The translations under genes and the position numbers were made by a program. The notes beneath the pieces are model-generated. The model made no database searches, was not told the origin of the DNA, and saw only the letters and a program-made list of their open reading frames with translations. 64,000 bases of DNA, from the NCBI RefSeq assembly GCF_012843265.1, contig NZ_JABAIT010000008.1, positions 93,144 to 157,143 of the forward strand, read 5' to 3'. Numbering within the stretch: position 1 is the first letter of the stretch; every line of letters begins with the position of its first letter. This DNA is from Bacillus sp. DNRA2 (GTDB lineage: Bacteria > Bacillota > Bacilli > Bacillales > Cytobacillaceae). Shown piece after piece: positions 54,811-63,905 of this stretch.

Positions 54811-54840
54811 TATCACGTGATAGATGTGAATAACATCACA
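54811..54840 (+). promoter_or_regulatory. Fnr-type site and adjacent palindrome upstream of the radical SAM gene
   Basis: TGTGA-ATAACA-TCACA at 54825-54840 is a perfect match to the B. subtilis Fnr consensus TGTGA-N6-TCACA, 54 nt before the start codon. TATCACGTGATA, a perfect 12-bp palindrome, lies at 54811-54822. The gap between genes is 335 bp and otherwise holds no gene. Confidence 0.6.
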
Positions 54841-54893
54841 ACAAATTTTTCTAATAAAACGAATGGTAAAAAAACTCATTGAGGTGACGATAT

Positions 54894-56687
54894 ATGAAAT
54901 ACGATTTAGTCCTATTACATGCTCCGAGTGTTTATGATTTCCGTGAGAATTCATTATTAGCTGGACCAATCAGTGATGTAGTACCATCCTCACCGGTATT
55001 CGAAATGTACCCGATTGGTTTAACTAGTATTGCAGATTATTTAGAAAGACATGGTTTAAAGGTAAAGATTATCAACATTGCTAACCGCATGCTGATGAAT
55101 CCTAACTTTAATGTTGAAAAGAAATTAAAAGGAATAAAGGCTCATGCAATTGGAATTGATTTACACTGGTTGCCACATGCTCACGGTAGTATCGAACTTG
55201 CAAAGCTAACAAAAAAATTCCATCCTGAAACACCTATCATTTTTGGTGGCTTATCCGCAACATACTATCACAAGGATTTAATTAATGACTATCCTTTTAT
55301 TGATTTCGTTATGCGCGGAGATTCAACCGAAAAATTAATGCTGATGCTTATTGAAGAAATCAAATATGGCAAAAAGCATTTTAATGATATCCCGAATTTA
55401 TCATGGAGAGACGGAAATGGTGAAACTGTTTCTAACCCGCTAACGTATGTGCCAGATAGCTTAGATGAATTTGATGTTCCAGGTTATCGATATTCGATTA
55501 AATCGGTCTTTAAATACTTTAACTTCAAAGATCCACTTCCATATAACGGTTGGTTACAATATCCTAACACCGCAATCTTAACAGCACGTGGTTGTACACA
55601 AGGCTGCTTGATTTGCGGAGGATCAAAACTTTCCTACGAGCAAAACTGTAATCGCCCAGGTTTAGCATTACGTTCACCAGCCAAATTGGTCGAGGATATA
55701 CAATTTATTCAACGCTTTAGCCGTGCTCCTATCTTTATTCTGCATGACATCCGTCAAGGCGGTAAAGAGTATGTAGATGAATTTTTAAGTCGGTTAAAAC
55801 AAATTAACCTAAAAAATGAACTAGTCTTTGAATTGTTCCAATATGCTGATGAAGAATTCTTTAATAAGATTAACGACGCTGTACCAAAATATAGCATGGA
55901 GTTAACATTAGAAACACATGATGAAGGAATCAGACGATTTAACGGAAAATTCCGTTGTACCAACAAGAAAGTCATCGACACCTTAAACTTTGCATTAAAG
56001 CATGGCTGTGCGAAAATCGACCTGTTCTTCATGGTTGGTATTCCTGATCAGGATTATGCAAGTGCCTTAAAGAATATTGATTTTGTCGAAGAAATTCATA
56101 ATGCATGTAATCAGGACCGCCGTCTCTCTTACTTTGTTGCTCCGCTTGCTCCATTCTTGGACCCAGCAAGCCCAGCGTTTGAGAATCCGGAGCTTTACGG
56201 TTATAAAAAATTCTGTAATTCACTTGAGGACCACCGTGAAGCCATTAAAGCTCCATCTTGGAAATACATGCTAAGTTATGAAACAAATAAGATGACTCGT
56301 GATGAAATTGTTAACTCAACCTATGAATCTGCTAGTTTATTAAACGACTTCAAGCTAAAATATAACTTAATCGATAAAACAACTTATGAAGATGTAAAGA
56401 GCAAAATTGCTGCTTCAATGAAGTATATTGCCCAAATCGATCACCTTATGACATTACCTGAAGCTGAAAAAACGGCCGAATTGGCAAAAATCAAAAAAGA
56501 AATTGAAGGTATCAATGAGTATAGTATTTGTGGTGAACATGAATTGAAATGGGAAGTTAAGAAGCATTATGCAGACTTCCTATCCCTAACTATCGTTGGT
56601 ATGGAACTTTTATTTGAGGATATTACAGTTACCCTCAAAAAACAACTATCCTTTAAAACTCGCACTCAAGTAAAATTGGATAACTAA
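54894..56687 (+). CDS. B12-binding-domain radical SAM protein (TIGR04190-like)
   Basis: 597 residues. The N-terminal B12-binding-like domain (about 1-190) contains GIDLHWLPHAHGS and IIFGGLSATYYH. The radical SAM domain has the [4Fe-4S] cysteines Cys234, Cys238 and Cys241 in ARGCTQGCLICGG. The C-terminal part is helical. The layout fits the B12-binding/radical SAM class described as TIGR04190. The reaction is not known. GAGGTGACG precedes the ATG. A possible Fnr site upstream suggests anaerobic expression, which would suit an oxygen-sensitive enzyme. It is monocistronic. Confidence 0.85.
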   Translation: MKYDLVLLHAPSVYDFRENSLLAGPISDVVPSSPVFEMYPIGLTSIADYLERHGLKVKIINIANRMLMNPNFNVEKKLKGIKAHAIGIDLHWLPHAHGSIELAKLTKKFHPETPIIFGGLSATYYHKDLINDYPFIDFVMRGDSTEKLMLMLIEEIKYGKKHFNDIPNLSWRDGNGETVSNPLTYVPDSLDEFDVPGYRYSIKSVFKYFNFKDPLPYNGWLQYPNTAILTARGCTQGCLICGGSKLSYEQNCNRPGLALRSPAKLVEDIQFIQRFSRAPIFILHDIRQGGKEYVDEFLSRLKQINLKNELVFELFQYADEEFFNKINDAVPKYSMELTLETHDEGIRRFNGKFRCTNKKVIDTLNFALKHGCAKIDLFFMVGIPDQDYASALKNIDFVEEIHNACNQDRRLSYFVAPLAPFLDPASPAFENPELYGYKKFCNSLEDHREAIKAPSWKYMLSYETNKMTRDEIVNSTYESASLLNDFKLKYNLIDKTTYEDVKSKIAASMKYIAQIDHLMTLPEAEKTAELAKIKKEIEGINEYSICGEHELKWEVKKHYADFLSLTIVGMELLFEDITVTLKKQLSFKTRTQVKLDN

Positions 56688-56691
56688 TAAT

Positions 56692-56720
56692 ACCCCCCAC
56701 TCCTTATGGTGTGGGGGGTA
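56692..56720 (+). terminator. terminator of the radical SAM gene
   Basis: ACCCCCCAC and GTGGGGGGT perfect arms with a 10-nt loop; the T tract is short. Confidence 0.7.
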
Positions 56721-56727
56721 AATATTG

Positions 56728-57075
56728 TTAATTCGCTTTTTCTTTTTTCCCTGACATCATCAAAATAGTTTCTTCATTTTGGGCAATTTTGGTCAATTGT
56801 GCGTCTAAGCGTTTATGAATATATGCTAATTCATCACTGTATTGTTTTTTCGTCATTGGTAAAATGATTTCTTTCTGGAATTGTTCCATCTTTTCAACAA
56901 TTTCCTTAATATCTGTTAGGTCAATTTGATTGACTGATACACGGTGCTCTATGCTATCCATCTTTTCTAATCTTGATAAACGATTCTCTAATACATGTAT
57001 GGAGTCGTCAATCTTCGTGAGATTATTTTTTATTTCACTAACATTTTCGATAAGTTGTTTAAGTAATTCCTCCAT
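56728..57075 (-). CDS. coiled-coil hypothetical protein
   Basis: 115 residues, almost entirely heptad coiled coil (LKQLIENVSEIKNNLTKIDDSIHVLENRLSRLEKM...). No membrane segment or catalytic motif. TAGGAGC lies 6 nt before the ATG used. It is convergent with the radical SAM gene and not recognisably linked to KimA downstream. Function unknown. Confidence 0.62.
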   Translation of the reverse strand: MEELLKQLIENVSEIKNNLTKIDDSIHVLENRLSRLEKMDSIEHRVSVNQIDLTDIKEIVEKMEQFQKEIILPMTKKQYSDELAYIHKRLDAQLTKIAQNEETILMMSGKKEKAN

Positions 57076-57209
57076 GTTGTCGCTCCTAACTGTTTTTAAC
57101 ATTAACAGTATTTTATCATTGATTAGGTGTCATAGTTGTGAAGGTTTTATTACTTTTTACTATAATAACAGTAACAAATTAAGATTCAGTTTCTATTTCC
57201 CTTTCCGTT

Positions 57210-59036
57210 TTATTTGATAAAATGAAACGGTACAGTAGAGACAACTACTTTTCGCTTATACAATAAATATGTACGAATCAATAAGCTCGATTGATTGTGC
57301 AAAATATGATGCCACCCCTTCTTCGGTATAAATTGCGGAATGATGACGGTTACTTGATAATTTGCTTCACTCGCCTTATGTTCTACGGTGTCAATGAACT
57401 TCGTTAACGGCTGAATAATACTCCGATAATAAGAATATAAACTGACCAATCTCACCTCCGGCTCCCAGCTATTCCATTTTTCTTCTAACTTTTTACCTGC
57501 CTCACGATCAAAAGAAACATTAACAGCAATAATCTGATCTGCTGGAAAAGATTTTGCGTAGTTTAACGAATTCTGAACTACTTTTGTCATTCCGGCAATT
57601 GGTACGATAATCACATTACCTTTAATCGGGTTGATGCGATCGTGTTCTGTTATCCTCAATTGTTCACCGACATCTCGATAATGTTTATTAATCCGATGAA
57701 AAATAAAAATGATGACCGGGATAAAAATGAGAACTGGCCAAATTTGGATAAACTTCGTTAAAAAAAATACTATCGTCACAATTAGACTGATGACGGCTCC
57801 GATTGTGTTAACAATGAATTTCGGTAACCAACCATTAGGTTTTTCGCGAATCCATTTCACCATCATACCGGATTGTGACAGTGTGAATGGAATAAATACT
57901 CCTACTGCATAAAGTGGAATCAAATGCTCGGTTCGCCCCCTAAATGCAATAATTAGTAAGATGGAAGAGACTCCAAGCATTAAGATCCCATTAGAATAAC
58001 CTAAACGATCACCACGATTTGTAAACATCCTAGGTATAAATTTATCATTAGCTAAATTAACGGCAAGCAATGGAAAGGCAGAGTAACCTGTATTGGCGGC
58101 AAGAATTAAGATTAATGCAGTTGTTCCTTGAATAAAGTAGTAAATAACATTTCTCCCAAAGATTACTTCTGCAATTTGGGAAACGACCGTTACTTCTTCC
58201 TTAGGTGCAATTCCATAAAAGTATGATAAAAATACAATTCCTGTAAATAATCCTGCTAATAATAACCCCATTGCAATTAGAGTTTTCGAGGCATTATTTG
58301 GGGCTGGTTCCTTAAAATTTGGAATGGCATTCGAAATCGCTTCTACTCCAGTTAAAGCTGAGCTACCTGATGCAAAAGCTCTTAGTAGAAGAAACAAGCT
58401 CATTCCAGCGACAGGGGAACCGATCGGTGCGTGGAGATTTTCTGGCACATTGCCACTTGTGATCTGGATCATTCCAACTATGATTAAGATAAATAAAGCA
58501 AAGACGAATAAATACACTGGATAGGCCAAAATCGATGCTGACTCTGTCACTCCCCTTAAGTTTAGAATCGTCAAAAATATCACGAAAACTATTCCAATTA
58601 GAACATTGTATTGATGGAGCCCAGGTAAAGCTGAGGTAATAGCGTCTGTACCTGCTGAAACACTTACCGCAACTGTTAAGATATAATCGACTAGGAGGGA
58701 ACCGCCGGCAACTAAACCTGAATTCACGCCAAGATTTTGTTTAGATACTACGTAAGCACCACCACCATGTGGATAGGCAAAAATAATTTGCCGATAGGAA
58801 AGAATTAATGCGACTAACAATATTAATACACCGATAGCGATAGGGATTGAATACCAAAATGCTGCAGTACTGATGGTAACTAACACGATTAAGATTTGTT
58901 CAGGACCATACGCTACTGACGATAAGGCATCAGATGAAAGGATTGCTAATGCCTTGATTTTTGTAAGCTTTTGTTCTCCAAGCTCAGTTGATTTTAATGG
59001 TCTTCCGATTAGTAACCTTTTAATTGAAGAAACCAT
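57210..59036 (-). CDS. kimA: KimA-type high-affinity potassium importer (APC superfamily)
   Basis: 608 residues, matching the length of B. subtilis KimA (YdaO). Twelve membrane helices (for example SSDALSSVAYGPEQI near 35, YPHGGGAYVVSKQNLG near 92, SGSSALTGVEAISNAIPNF near 230) are followed by a cytosolic C-terminal domain of about 150 residues starting near 455 (INPIKGNVIIVPIAGMTKVVQNSL). KimA imports potassium with protons and is inhibited by c-di-AMP in B. subtilis. The ATG at 59036 follows GGAGTGTGG. The short upstream region has no recognisable c-di-AMP riboswitch. Confidence 0.88.
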   Translation of the reverse strand: MVSSIKRLLIGRPLKSTELGEQKLTKIKALAILSSDALSSVAYGPEQILIVLVTISTAAFWYSIPIAIGVLILLVALILSYRQIIFAYPHGGGAYVVSKQNLGVNSGLVAGGSLLVDYILTVAVSVSAGTDAITSALPGLHQYNVLIGIVFVIFLTILNLRGVTESASILAYPVYLFVFALFILIIVGMIQITSGNVPENLHAPIGSPVAGMSLFLLLRAFASGSSALTGVEAISNAIPNFKEPAPNNASKTLIAMGLLLAGLFTGIVFLSYFYGIAPKEEVTVVSQIAEVIFGRNVIYYFIQGTTALILILAANTGYSAFPLLAVNLANDKFIPRMFTNRGDRLGYSNGILMLGVSSILLIIAFRGRTEHLIPLYAVGVFIPFTLSQSGMMVKWIREKPNGWLPKFIVNTIGAVISLIVTIVFFLTKFIQIWPVLIFIPVIIFIFHRINKHYRDVGEQLRITEHDRINPIKGNVIIVPIAGMTKVVQNSLNYAKSFPADQIIAVNVSFDREAGKKLEEKWNSWEPEVRLVSLYSYYRSIIQPLTKFIDTVEHKASEANYQVTVIIPQFIPKKGWHHILHNQSSLLIRTYLLYKRKVVVSTVPFHFIK

Positions 59037-59201
59037 TTTTAACCACACTCCATTCATTAAAACCGACCATTCCTACCTTAAAGGATTTACACAATTAGGC
59101 TTTTTCATCCTAAAAATTAGATGATCCTTACTAATTTTGAATGAATAAACAGAATTTCGCTAAAGATGATAATAAAAAATTAGAAAGGTAAGTCAGTTAA
59201 T

Positions 59202-59336
59202 ATGGCACAAGCAAAAAAACCACTCTTATCAGATGAATTTTTAGAAGAATTAGCAAACGAAATTAATGAACAATTCGGTAAACCAAAGGAAACACAAGAA
59301 AAGCAAAAAGATTCCAGCAAAAAAGATAAGGGCTGA
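59202..59336 (+). CDS. small charged protein (44 aa)
   Basis: 44 residues, starting MAQAKKPLLSDEFLEELANE and ending in a Lys/Gln-rich tail. The ATG has only a distant AGAAAGG upstream, but the stop codon lies within a strong terminator, which supports a short real transcription unit. It is divergent from kimA. I do not recognise the family. Confidence 0.5.
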   Translation: MAQAKKPLLSDEFLEELANEINEQFGKPKETQEKQKDSSKKDKG

Positions 59337-59356
59337 CATTCGTCAGCCCTTTTTTA
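59328..59356 (+). terminator. terminator of the 44-aa gene
   Basis: AAGGGCTGAC and GTCAGCCCTT perfect arms, loop ATTC, six T. It contains the TGA stop. Confidence 0.9.
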
Positions 59357-59388
59357 ATCCTGCTTATTCTTATTATTAGTAATCCATA

Positions 59389-60159
59389 TCACTGCACAAG
59401 CTTCTTATCATAGAAAGCAAATGTATTTTTTCCTTTGCTTTTTGCAAAATACATCGCCTTATCTGCATTTTGGATTAAATCTTCTTCATTATCACCATCA
59501 TCAGGAGCAATACTTGCCCCAATGCTTGCCGTAATTTGAAAATTCACATGATTAAAATGATAAGGATAGGAAACCTCCCTGATAATTCGATTAGCAACAT
59601 CACTAGCTGCCTCTCGATCACAATTACTTAAAACAACTATAAATTCATCTCCACCAAGTCTGGATACTAAGTCTACATTTCTAACACATGATTGGATTCT
59701 TTTCCCTATTTCTTTCAAAAGCATATCCCCAACGTTATGCCCCGTTCGATCATTTACTTCTTTAAATCCATCTAAATCAATAAACAATACAGCTAGCATT
59801 TGCTTATTCTGTTTTATATCAATAAGCGACTTTTTTAAATAATTATATAATAGAACACGATTCGGTAGGGATGTCAATTCATCATAATAGGCTAACTCTC
59901 TGAGCTTTTGTTGTGATGCCATTAATTGTTGATAACTATTTAATAATTGTTGTTGTTTCAATTTTAATTCTTTATGATAAAAGGTTGCCCGGTCGTATTG
60001 CATTCCAAGCCAATAGACGATGGCCGTTACCGTTATTAACACCATCATGTCAATCAGTGTTCTAGTACTACTTTGGAGAGTTATATAGTTATATACGCAA
60101 TAAGGAATTCCCACCATTAAACTTATTATCGTAATGCTTAATCTTCCGCGATATCCCAT
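59389..60159 (-). CDS. membrane-bound diguanylate cyclase
   Basis: About 256 residues. Two membrane helices (near 8-30 and 38-60) and a short coiled coil precede a GGDEF domain. The domain has DELTSLPNR near 95, FIDLDGFKEVND near 125 and the intact active site GGDEF. An inhibitory I-site RxxD (RNVD) lies five residues before GGDEF. It therefore should make cyclic di-GMP from two GTP and be product-inhibited. GGTGG precedes the ATG at 60159. No EAL domain or partner is adjacent. Confidence 0.9.
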   Translation of the reverse strand: MGYRGRLSITIISLMVGIPYCVYNYITLQSSTRTLIDMMVLITVTAIVYWLGMQYDRATFYHKELKLKQQQLLNSYQQLMASQQKLRELAYYDELTSLPNRVLLYNYLKKSLIDIKQNKQMLAVLFIDLDGFKEVNDRTGHNVGDMLLKEIGKRIQSCVRNVDLVSRLGGDEFIVVLSNCDREAASDVANRIIREVSYPYHFNHVNFQITASIGASIAPDDGDNEEDLIQNADKAMYFAKSKGKNTFAFYDKKLVQ

Positions 60160-60295
60160 GCGCACACCACCATTCAAAATAAAGAATATTTCATCAATTA
60201 ATCACTAACTATTGTAACATAACTTATCTTTGTTCATTAATATTTTACGTATTGCTTATTATGTATATTGAAAAATCCTTCGGTTTAAAACACAA

Positions 60296-60335
60296 AAAAC
60301 CCCGCCTTGTATTTTTACATACTGGCAGGGTTTTT
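60296..60335 (-). terminator. terminator of the 45-aa gene
   Basis: AAAAACCCTGCC and GGCGGGGTTTTTT arms (one mismatch). The minus-strand T run follows, consistent with ending the small gene at 60384-60521. Confidence 0.7.
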
Positions 60336-60383
60336 AGACCTTGACTTCCGCTTCAATATCCGTGGTAATCACATCCTATTTCA

Positions 60384-60521
60384 TTAATTATTTGTTTTAC
60401 TGAATTGAGATAGTTGCTCATCTGTTAAATGCTTGATAAACAAATTAAAGTTCATGGTCTCCATTCCATAGTTTTCACAAGCCGATTTATAGCTTTCGTA
60501 AGCCTGACGATACATATCCAT
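60384..60521 (-). CDS. small protein (45 aa)
   Basis: 45 residues beginning MDMYRQAYESYKSACENYGM and ending LTDEQLSQFSKTNN. AAGGGG lies about 9 nt before the ATG and a terminator follows, so it is likely a real monocistronic gene, although too short for usual gene callers. It is probably helical. I do not recognise it; the histidine-kinase inhibitor Sda was considered but does not match. Confidence 0.55.
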   Translation of the reverse strand: MDMYRQAYESYKSACENYGMETMNFNLFIKHLTDEQLSQFSKTNN

Positions 60522-60658
60522 TTGTCATTTCCCCTTTCTGTTATATAACAATTTATTTTTCATATTATTAATATATGACAGTTATTAAACTTCGTCAATC
60601 ATTTTTTTAATTTTTTTACTTTTTTGTACAATTGAATGATCATTTTTAAAAAATAAAA

Positions 60659-60687
60659 CAGACCGTTGTTATAGAACAATCGGTCTG
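60659..60687 (-). terminator. terminator of the YeeI gene
   Basis: CAGACCG and CGGTCTG arms extended by TTGTT/AACAA, followed by a T-rich tail on the minus strand. Confidence 0.85.
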
Positions 60688-60699
60688 AGATATGTATTA

Positions 60700-61419
60700 T
60701 TATTCACCTAAATCTACATTGTGGTAGACGCGTTGTACATCGTCGAGGTCTTCTAATACATCAATCATTTTTTCGAACTTTAATTGCCCATCTTCTGGTA
60801 GTGTTACTTCATTTTGAGCTAGCATCGTAAGTTCAGCAACGGTGAATTCTGTTACACCTGCTTCTTTAAGTGCCGCTTGTACAGCATGGAATTGATCTGG
60901 TTCAGCGTAAATGATTACCGCTTCATCCTCTTCAAGAATGTCACGAACATCGACATCTGCTTCCATTAAAATCTCCAATACCTCATCTGAAGTTTTACCT
61001 TCTAAACCAATTACCGCTGTAGCATCAAACATATAGGCAACGGATCCACTCACGCCCATGTTTCCACCATTTTTTCCAAAGGCTGCACGAACGTCAGATG
61101 CAGTACGGTTTACGTTATTTGTTAACGCATCCACAATCACCATTGACCCATTTGGACCAAAGCCTTCATAGCGAAGCTCTGAGTAGTTTTCCTCTGAACC
61201 GCCTTTTGCTTTATCAATTGCACGATCAATGATATGCTTTGGCACGTTATATGTTTTTGCTCGTTCAAGCACAAACTTTAACGCTTGATTTGCCTCAGGA
61301 TTCGGTTCACCCTGTTTAGCTGCAACATAAATCTCTACGCCGAACTTTGCATAAATACGACTAGTATTTGCATCTTTAGACGCTTTCTTGTCCTTAATAT
61401 TATTCCATTTACGACCCAT
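60700..61419 (-). CDS. YebC/PmpR/TACO1-family protein (YeeI-like)
   Basis: 239 residues nearly matching B. subtilis YeeI ([74 protein letters not shown]). The family includes DNA-binding-labelled PmpR and ribosome-associated TACO1/YebC proteins that help translation of difficult sequences; which role YeeI has is not settled by sequence. The fourth frame codon ATG is used because MGRKWNNIK is the universal start. Only a weak Shine-Dalgarno is visible. Confidence 0.9.
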   Translation of the reverse strand: MGRKWNNIKDKKASKDANTSRIYAKFGVEIYVAAKQGEPNPEANQALKFVLERAKTYNVPKHIIDRAIDKAKGGSEENYSELRYEGFGPNGSMVIVDALTNNVNRTASDVRAAFGKNGGNMGVSGSVAYMFDATAVIGLEGKTSDEVLEILMEADVDVRDILEEDEAVIIYAEPDQFHAVQAALKEAGVTEFTVAELTMLAQNEVTLPEDGQLKFEKMIDVLEDLDDVQRVYHNVDLGE

Positions 61420-61678
61420 CTTGAACACTCACTTTCAACATTAGCTAATAACCGCTGTGAAGGGACTCTTTGTCCTATTCACTGTATTATTATATACCGC
61501 AATTTAATCATTTGTTAAGTGTTTCATCATGAAAATGAAACAGGCAATTGAATCTCCTTTGATACAAATGACGGATTTAATCAATACAATGCCAAAAAAA
61601 TATCCCACATCGTACTGGAATGAATTACATTTTTACCAATATGATTAATAACAACATACATTTATGGGGGTGTAAATG

Positions 61679-62158
61679 ATGAGTTTCTATCTCCCGTTTA
61701 TCATTGGCATCATCTTTATCATCGGTATTGCGGTATATTCGTTATTTTGGTTTACGAAAAAGAATACTAATTCAGTGCGCAAACAAATATTAGCTGGCGA
61801 AAAAGACTTTTTAGCACATTGGACGTATGATGACTCCATTAACTTCGCATCCTTTCAGGGCAGAGGAAGCGCATTATCATGGTATAAAAAGAAACTTGCT
61901 AATGTCAAAGAGGTTTATATCTGCCCAGACGGTGTCCTTATTGGTGATGTCATATTTTATAACTGGAATCGGTTTGCTTATTTTAAAGCGTTAGAAATCA
62001 CGAATGGAAGTCCAGCTTGCATTTTTGTTAAAATTGAATTTTCGGCGGGAGAGACGGAAACAATCGCTGAATTTCAAATTCCAATTCCATCTGGAAAAGA
62101 ACAAGAAGCTGAAGCCGTTCTAGATACATTGTACGGAATTGTTCGATTCATTTATTAG
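61679..62158 (+). CDS. membrane-anchored hypothetical protein
   Basis: About 159 residues. One N-terminal membrane helix (FYLPFIIGIIFIIGIAVYSLFWF) is followed by a cytosolic or surface domain of mixed alpha/beta type (KQILAGEKDFLAHWTYDDSI..., VYICPDGVLIGDVIFYNWNRFAYFKALEI). GGGGGTG lies 6 nt before the second ATG, used here. I do not recognise the family. It shares a bidirectional terminator with ppnP. Confidence 0.65.
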   Translation: MSFYLPFIIGIIFIIGIAVYSLFWFTKKNTNSVRKQILAGEKDFLAHWTYDDSINFASFQGRGSALSWYKKKLANVKEVYICPDGVLIGDVIFYNWNRFAYFKALEITNGSPACIFVKIEFSAGETETIAEFQIPIPSGKEQEAEAVLDTLYGIVRFIY

Positions 62159-62169
62159 AGAAGAAAGAA

Positions 62170-62198
62170 AAAACAGAGCAGTCATTCGCTCTGTTTTT
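62170..62198. terminator. bidirectional terminator before ppnP
   Basis: AAAACAGAGC and GCTCTGTTTT perfect arms, 8-nt loop. Confidence 0.85.
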
Positions 62199-62210
62199 AT
62201 GTATGTATTC

Positions 62211-62522
62211 TTATTCCTTGTGATATGAACAGCAATAATCAACAACTGAATAGACTTTAAGTTGAAAAGATTCATTTGCTGGAACAAAAAAGATTCCCTG
62301 TTCTTCAATGGTTTTCCAATCCTGACCATTCAATTTATAATCCAATTTTCCAGCAAGAATTTCCATTTCTTCTCTTTCGACTGTTGAAAACTCATACTCA
62401 CCCGGTAACATGATTCCTAGTGTTTTTCTAGTACCATCAGTAAATTGGACTGTTCTGCTTGTCACCTTTCCATCAAAATAAATATTCGCTTTTTTATTTA
62501 ATGTTACGTTCGTAAATGTCAT
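62211..62522 (-). CDS. ppnP: pyrimidine/purine nucleoside phosphorylase
   Basis: 103 residues of a single cupin-like beta barrel. It matches PpnP (DUF1255, E. coli YaiE): [61 protein letters not shown]. PpnP splits several nucleosides with phosphate to base and ribose-1-phosphate. AAAGGAGGGAT precedes the ATG. It is a single gene. Confidence 0.9.
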   Translation of the reverse strand: MTFTNVTLNKKANIYFDGKVTSRTVQFTDGTRKTLGIMLPGEYEFSTVEREEMEILAGKLDYKLNGQDWKTIEEQGIFFVPANESFQLKVYSVVDYCCSYHKE

Positions 62523-62721
62523 TTTGATATCCCTCCTTTACTCATCTAATTTATCACATAATTATATTAATTCAAACAAATCAATTACATATCTCGCTAA
62601 ATATTCAAATTTATTAAAAATATAACGATTAAGTATATTGAAATAAGCATGTCAATTCCCTTATAGTCATAAATATGATAAATTATGTAGATGATATTTA
62701 TCGGAAAAGTTAGGAAGTGAA

Positions 62722-63897
62722 ATGTTTTTGAAAAATAAAAATGCTATGTTCATCTTATTTTTCGTAATGTTCCTCGTTATGGTTGGATTCGGGATTATTA
62801 TTCCTGTATTGCCTTTTTACGCTGAAGACCTAGGGGCAACACCAACGGAATTAGGGCTACTTATGTCTGTTTATTCGATCATGCAGCTGTTATTTTCACC
62901 TGTTTGGGGGAAAATTTCAGACAGAATTGGACGGAAACCTGTGTTAATGTTAGGTGTTATTGGTCTGGCTATATCATTTTATATGATGGCGATTGCTGAC
63001 AGTTTATGGATGCTATTCGCTGCACGTATCATTGGGGGGATCCTCTCATCGGCAAATATGCCAACTTCCATGGCCTATGTAGCTGATATCACTACCCCTG
63101 AAAATCGCGGGAAGGGCATGGGAATCATCGGTGCAGCTGTGGGGCTCGGCTTTGTGTTTGGACCAGCTATTGGAGGTATTTTTTCCAAAACAAGCCTTAG
63201 CCTACCATTTTATATCGCAACGATTTCTTCTTTTGTTACTTTAGTCTTAGTCGTACTTTTATTAAAAGAGTCCTCAACAAGGGAAAGCAGAATTGAGAAT
63301 GCAAAACAGGAATCCTCAATGTGGAAAGCATTTAGTGGAAGTTTATCCACCTTGTTTATTCTTCAATTATTCATTTCGCTGTCTTTGTCTGGTTTGGAAG
63401 CAACATTTGCCTATTTTGCAGCTGAAAGAGCAGGAATGGATTCAACAGAAATGGGCTATGTTTTTATGATTATGGGGCTAGCAGGCGCAGTGGTCCAAGG
63501 TGGATTGATGGGTAAATTAACTAAGCAGTACGGCGAAGGTCCAGTTATTCAAGGTGGAATTATCATCTCAGCAATTGGCTTTGCGTTAATTTTACTTGTG
63601 AATGATTTTATTACTGCTGCTGTATTCTTAACTATTTTTGGCATTGGCAATGGTGTCATTCGTCCAAGCATTTCTTCCTTGTTAACAAAGCGGTCTACGA
63701 CTGGACACGGAAGTGCGACTGGACTATTATCATCCTTCGATTCATTTGGAAGAATCACAGGACCTGTTCTCGGTGGCTGGCTATTCACACTGTCTAGTGG
63801 TCTCCCATACATCATCGGAACTGTATTAACAGTCATAGCTTTTGTATTTTATCGAGTATATCATTTAAAAGAAAAAAAGCATTTGGAGACAGCCTAA
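62722..63897 (+). CDS. MFS multidrug-type exporter (Bmr/NorA class)
   Basis: 391 residues with twelve membrane helices. The MFS motif A is GKISDRIGRKPVLMLG near 68-83, and the DHA1 drug:proton antiporter motif C is GIIGAAVGLGFVFGPAIGGIFS near 133-154. That places it with Bmr, NorA and related drug exporters; the substrate cannot be read. AGGAAGTGA precedes the ATG. Its 3' end abuts the intron-like sequence at the right edge. Confidence 0.88.
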   Translation: MFLKNKNAMFILFFVMFLVMVGFGIIIPVLPFYAEDLGATPTELGLLMSVYSIMQLLFSPVWGKISDRIGRKPVLMLGVIGLAISFYMMAIADSLWMLFAARIIGGILSSANMPTSMAYVADITTPENRGKGMGIIGAAVGLGFVFGPAIGGIFSKTSLSLPFYIATISSFVTLVLVVLLLKESSTRESRIENAKQESSMWKAFSGSLSTLFILQLFISLSLSGLEATFAYFAAERAGMDSTEMGYVFMIMGLAGAVVQGGLMGKLTKQYGEGPVIQGGIIISAIGFALILLVNDFITAAVFLTIFGIGNGVIRPSISSLLTKRSTTGHGSATGLLSSFDSFGRITGPVLGGWLFTLSSGLPYIIGTVLTVIAFVFYRVYHLKEKKHLETA

Positions 63898-63905
63898 ATG
63901 GCAAA

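Noticed and set aside
59037..59201. A c-di-AMP (ydaO-type) riboswitch ahead of kimA.
   Set aside because: The gap is only about 165 nt and shared with a divergent gene, and none of the conserved riboswitch blocks is visible.
61529..61648. A 39-codon plus-strand frame with protein-like composition, before the 61679 gene.
   Set aside because: No Shine-Dalgarno precedes its ATG and no terminator or coupling supports it.
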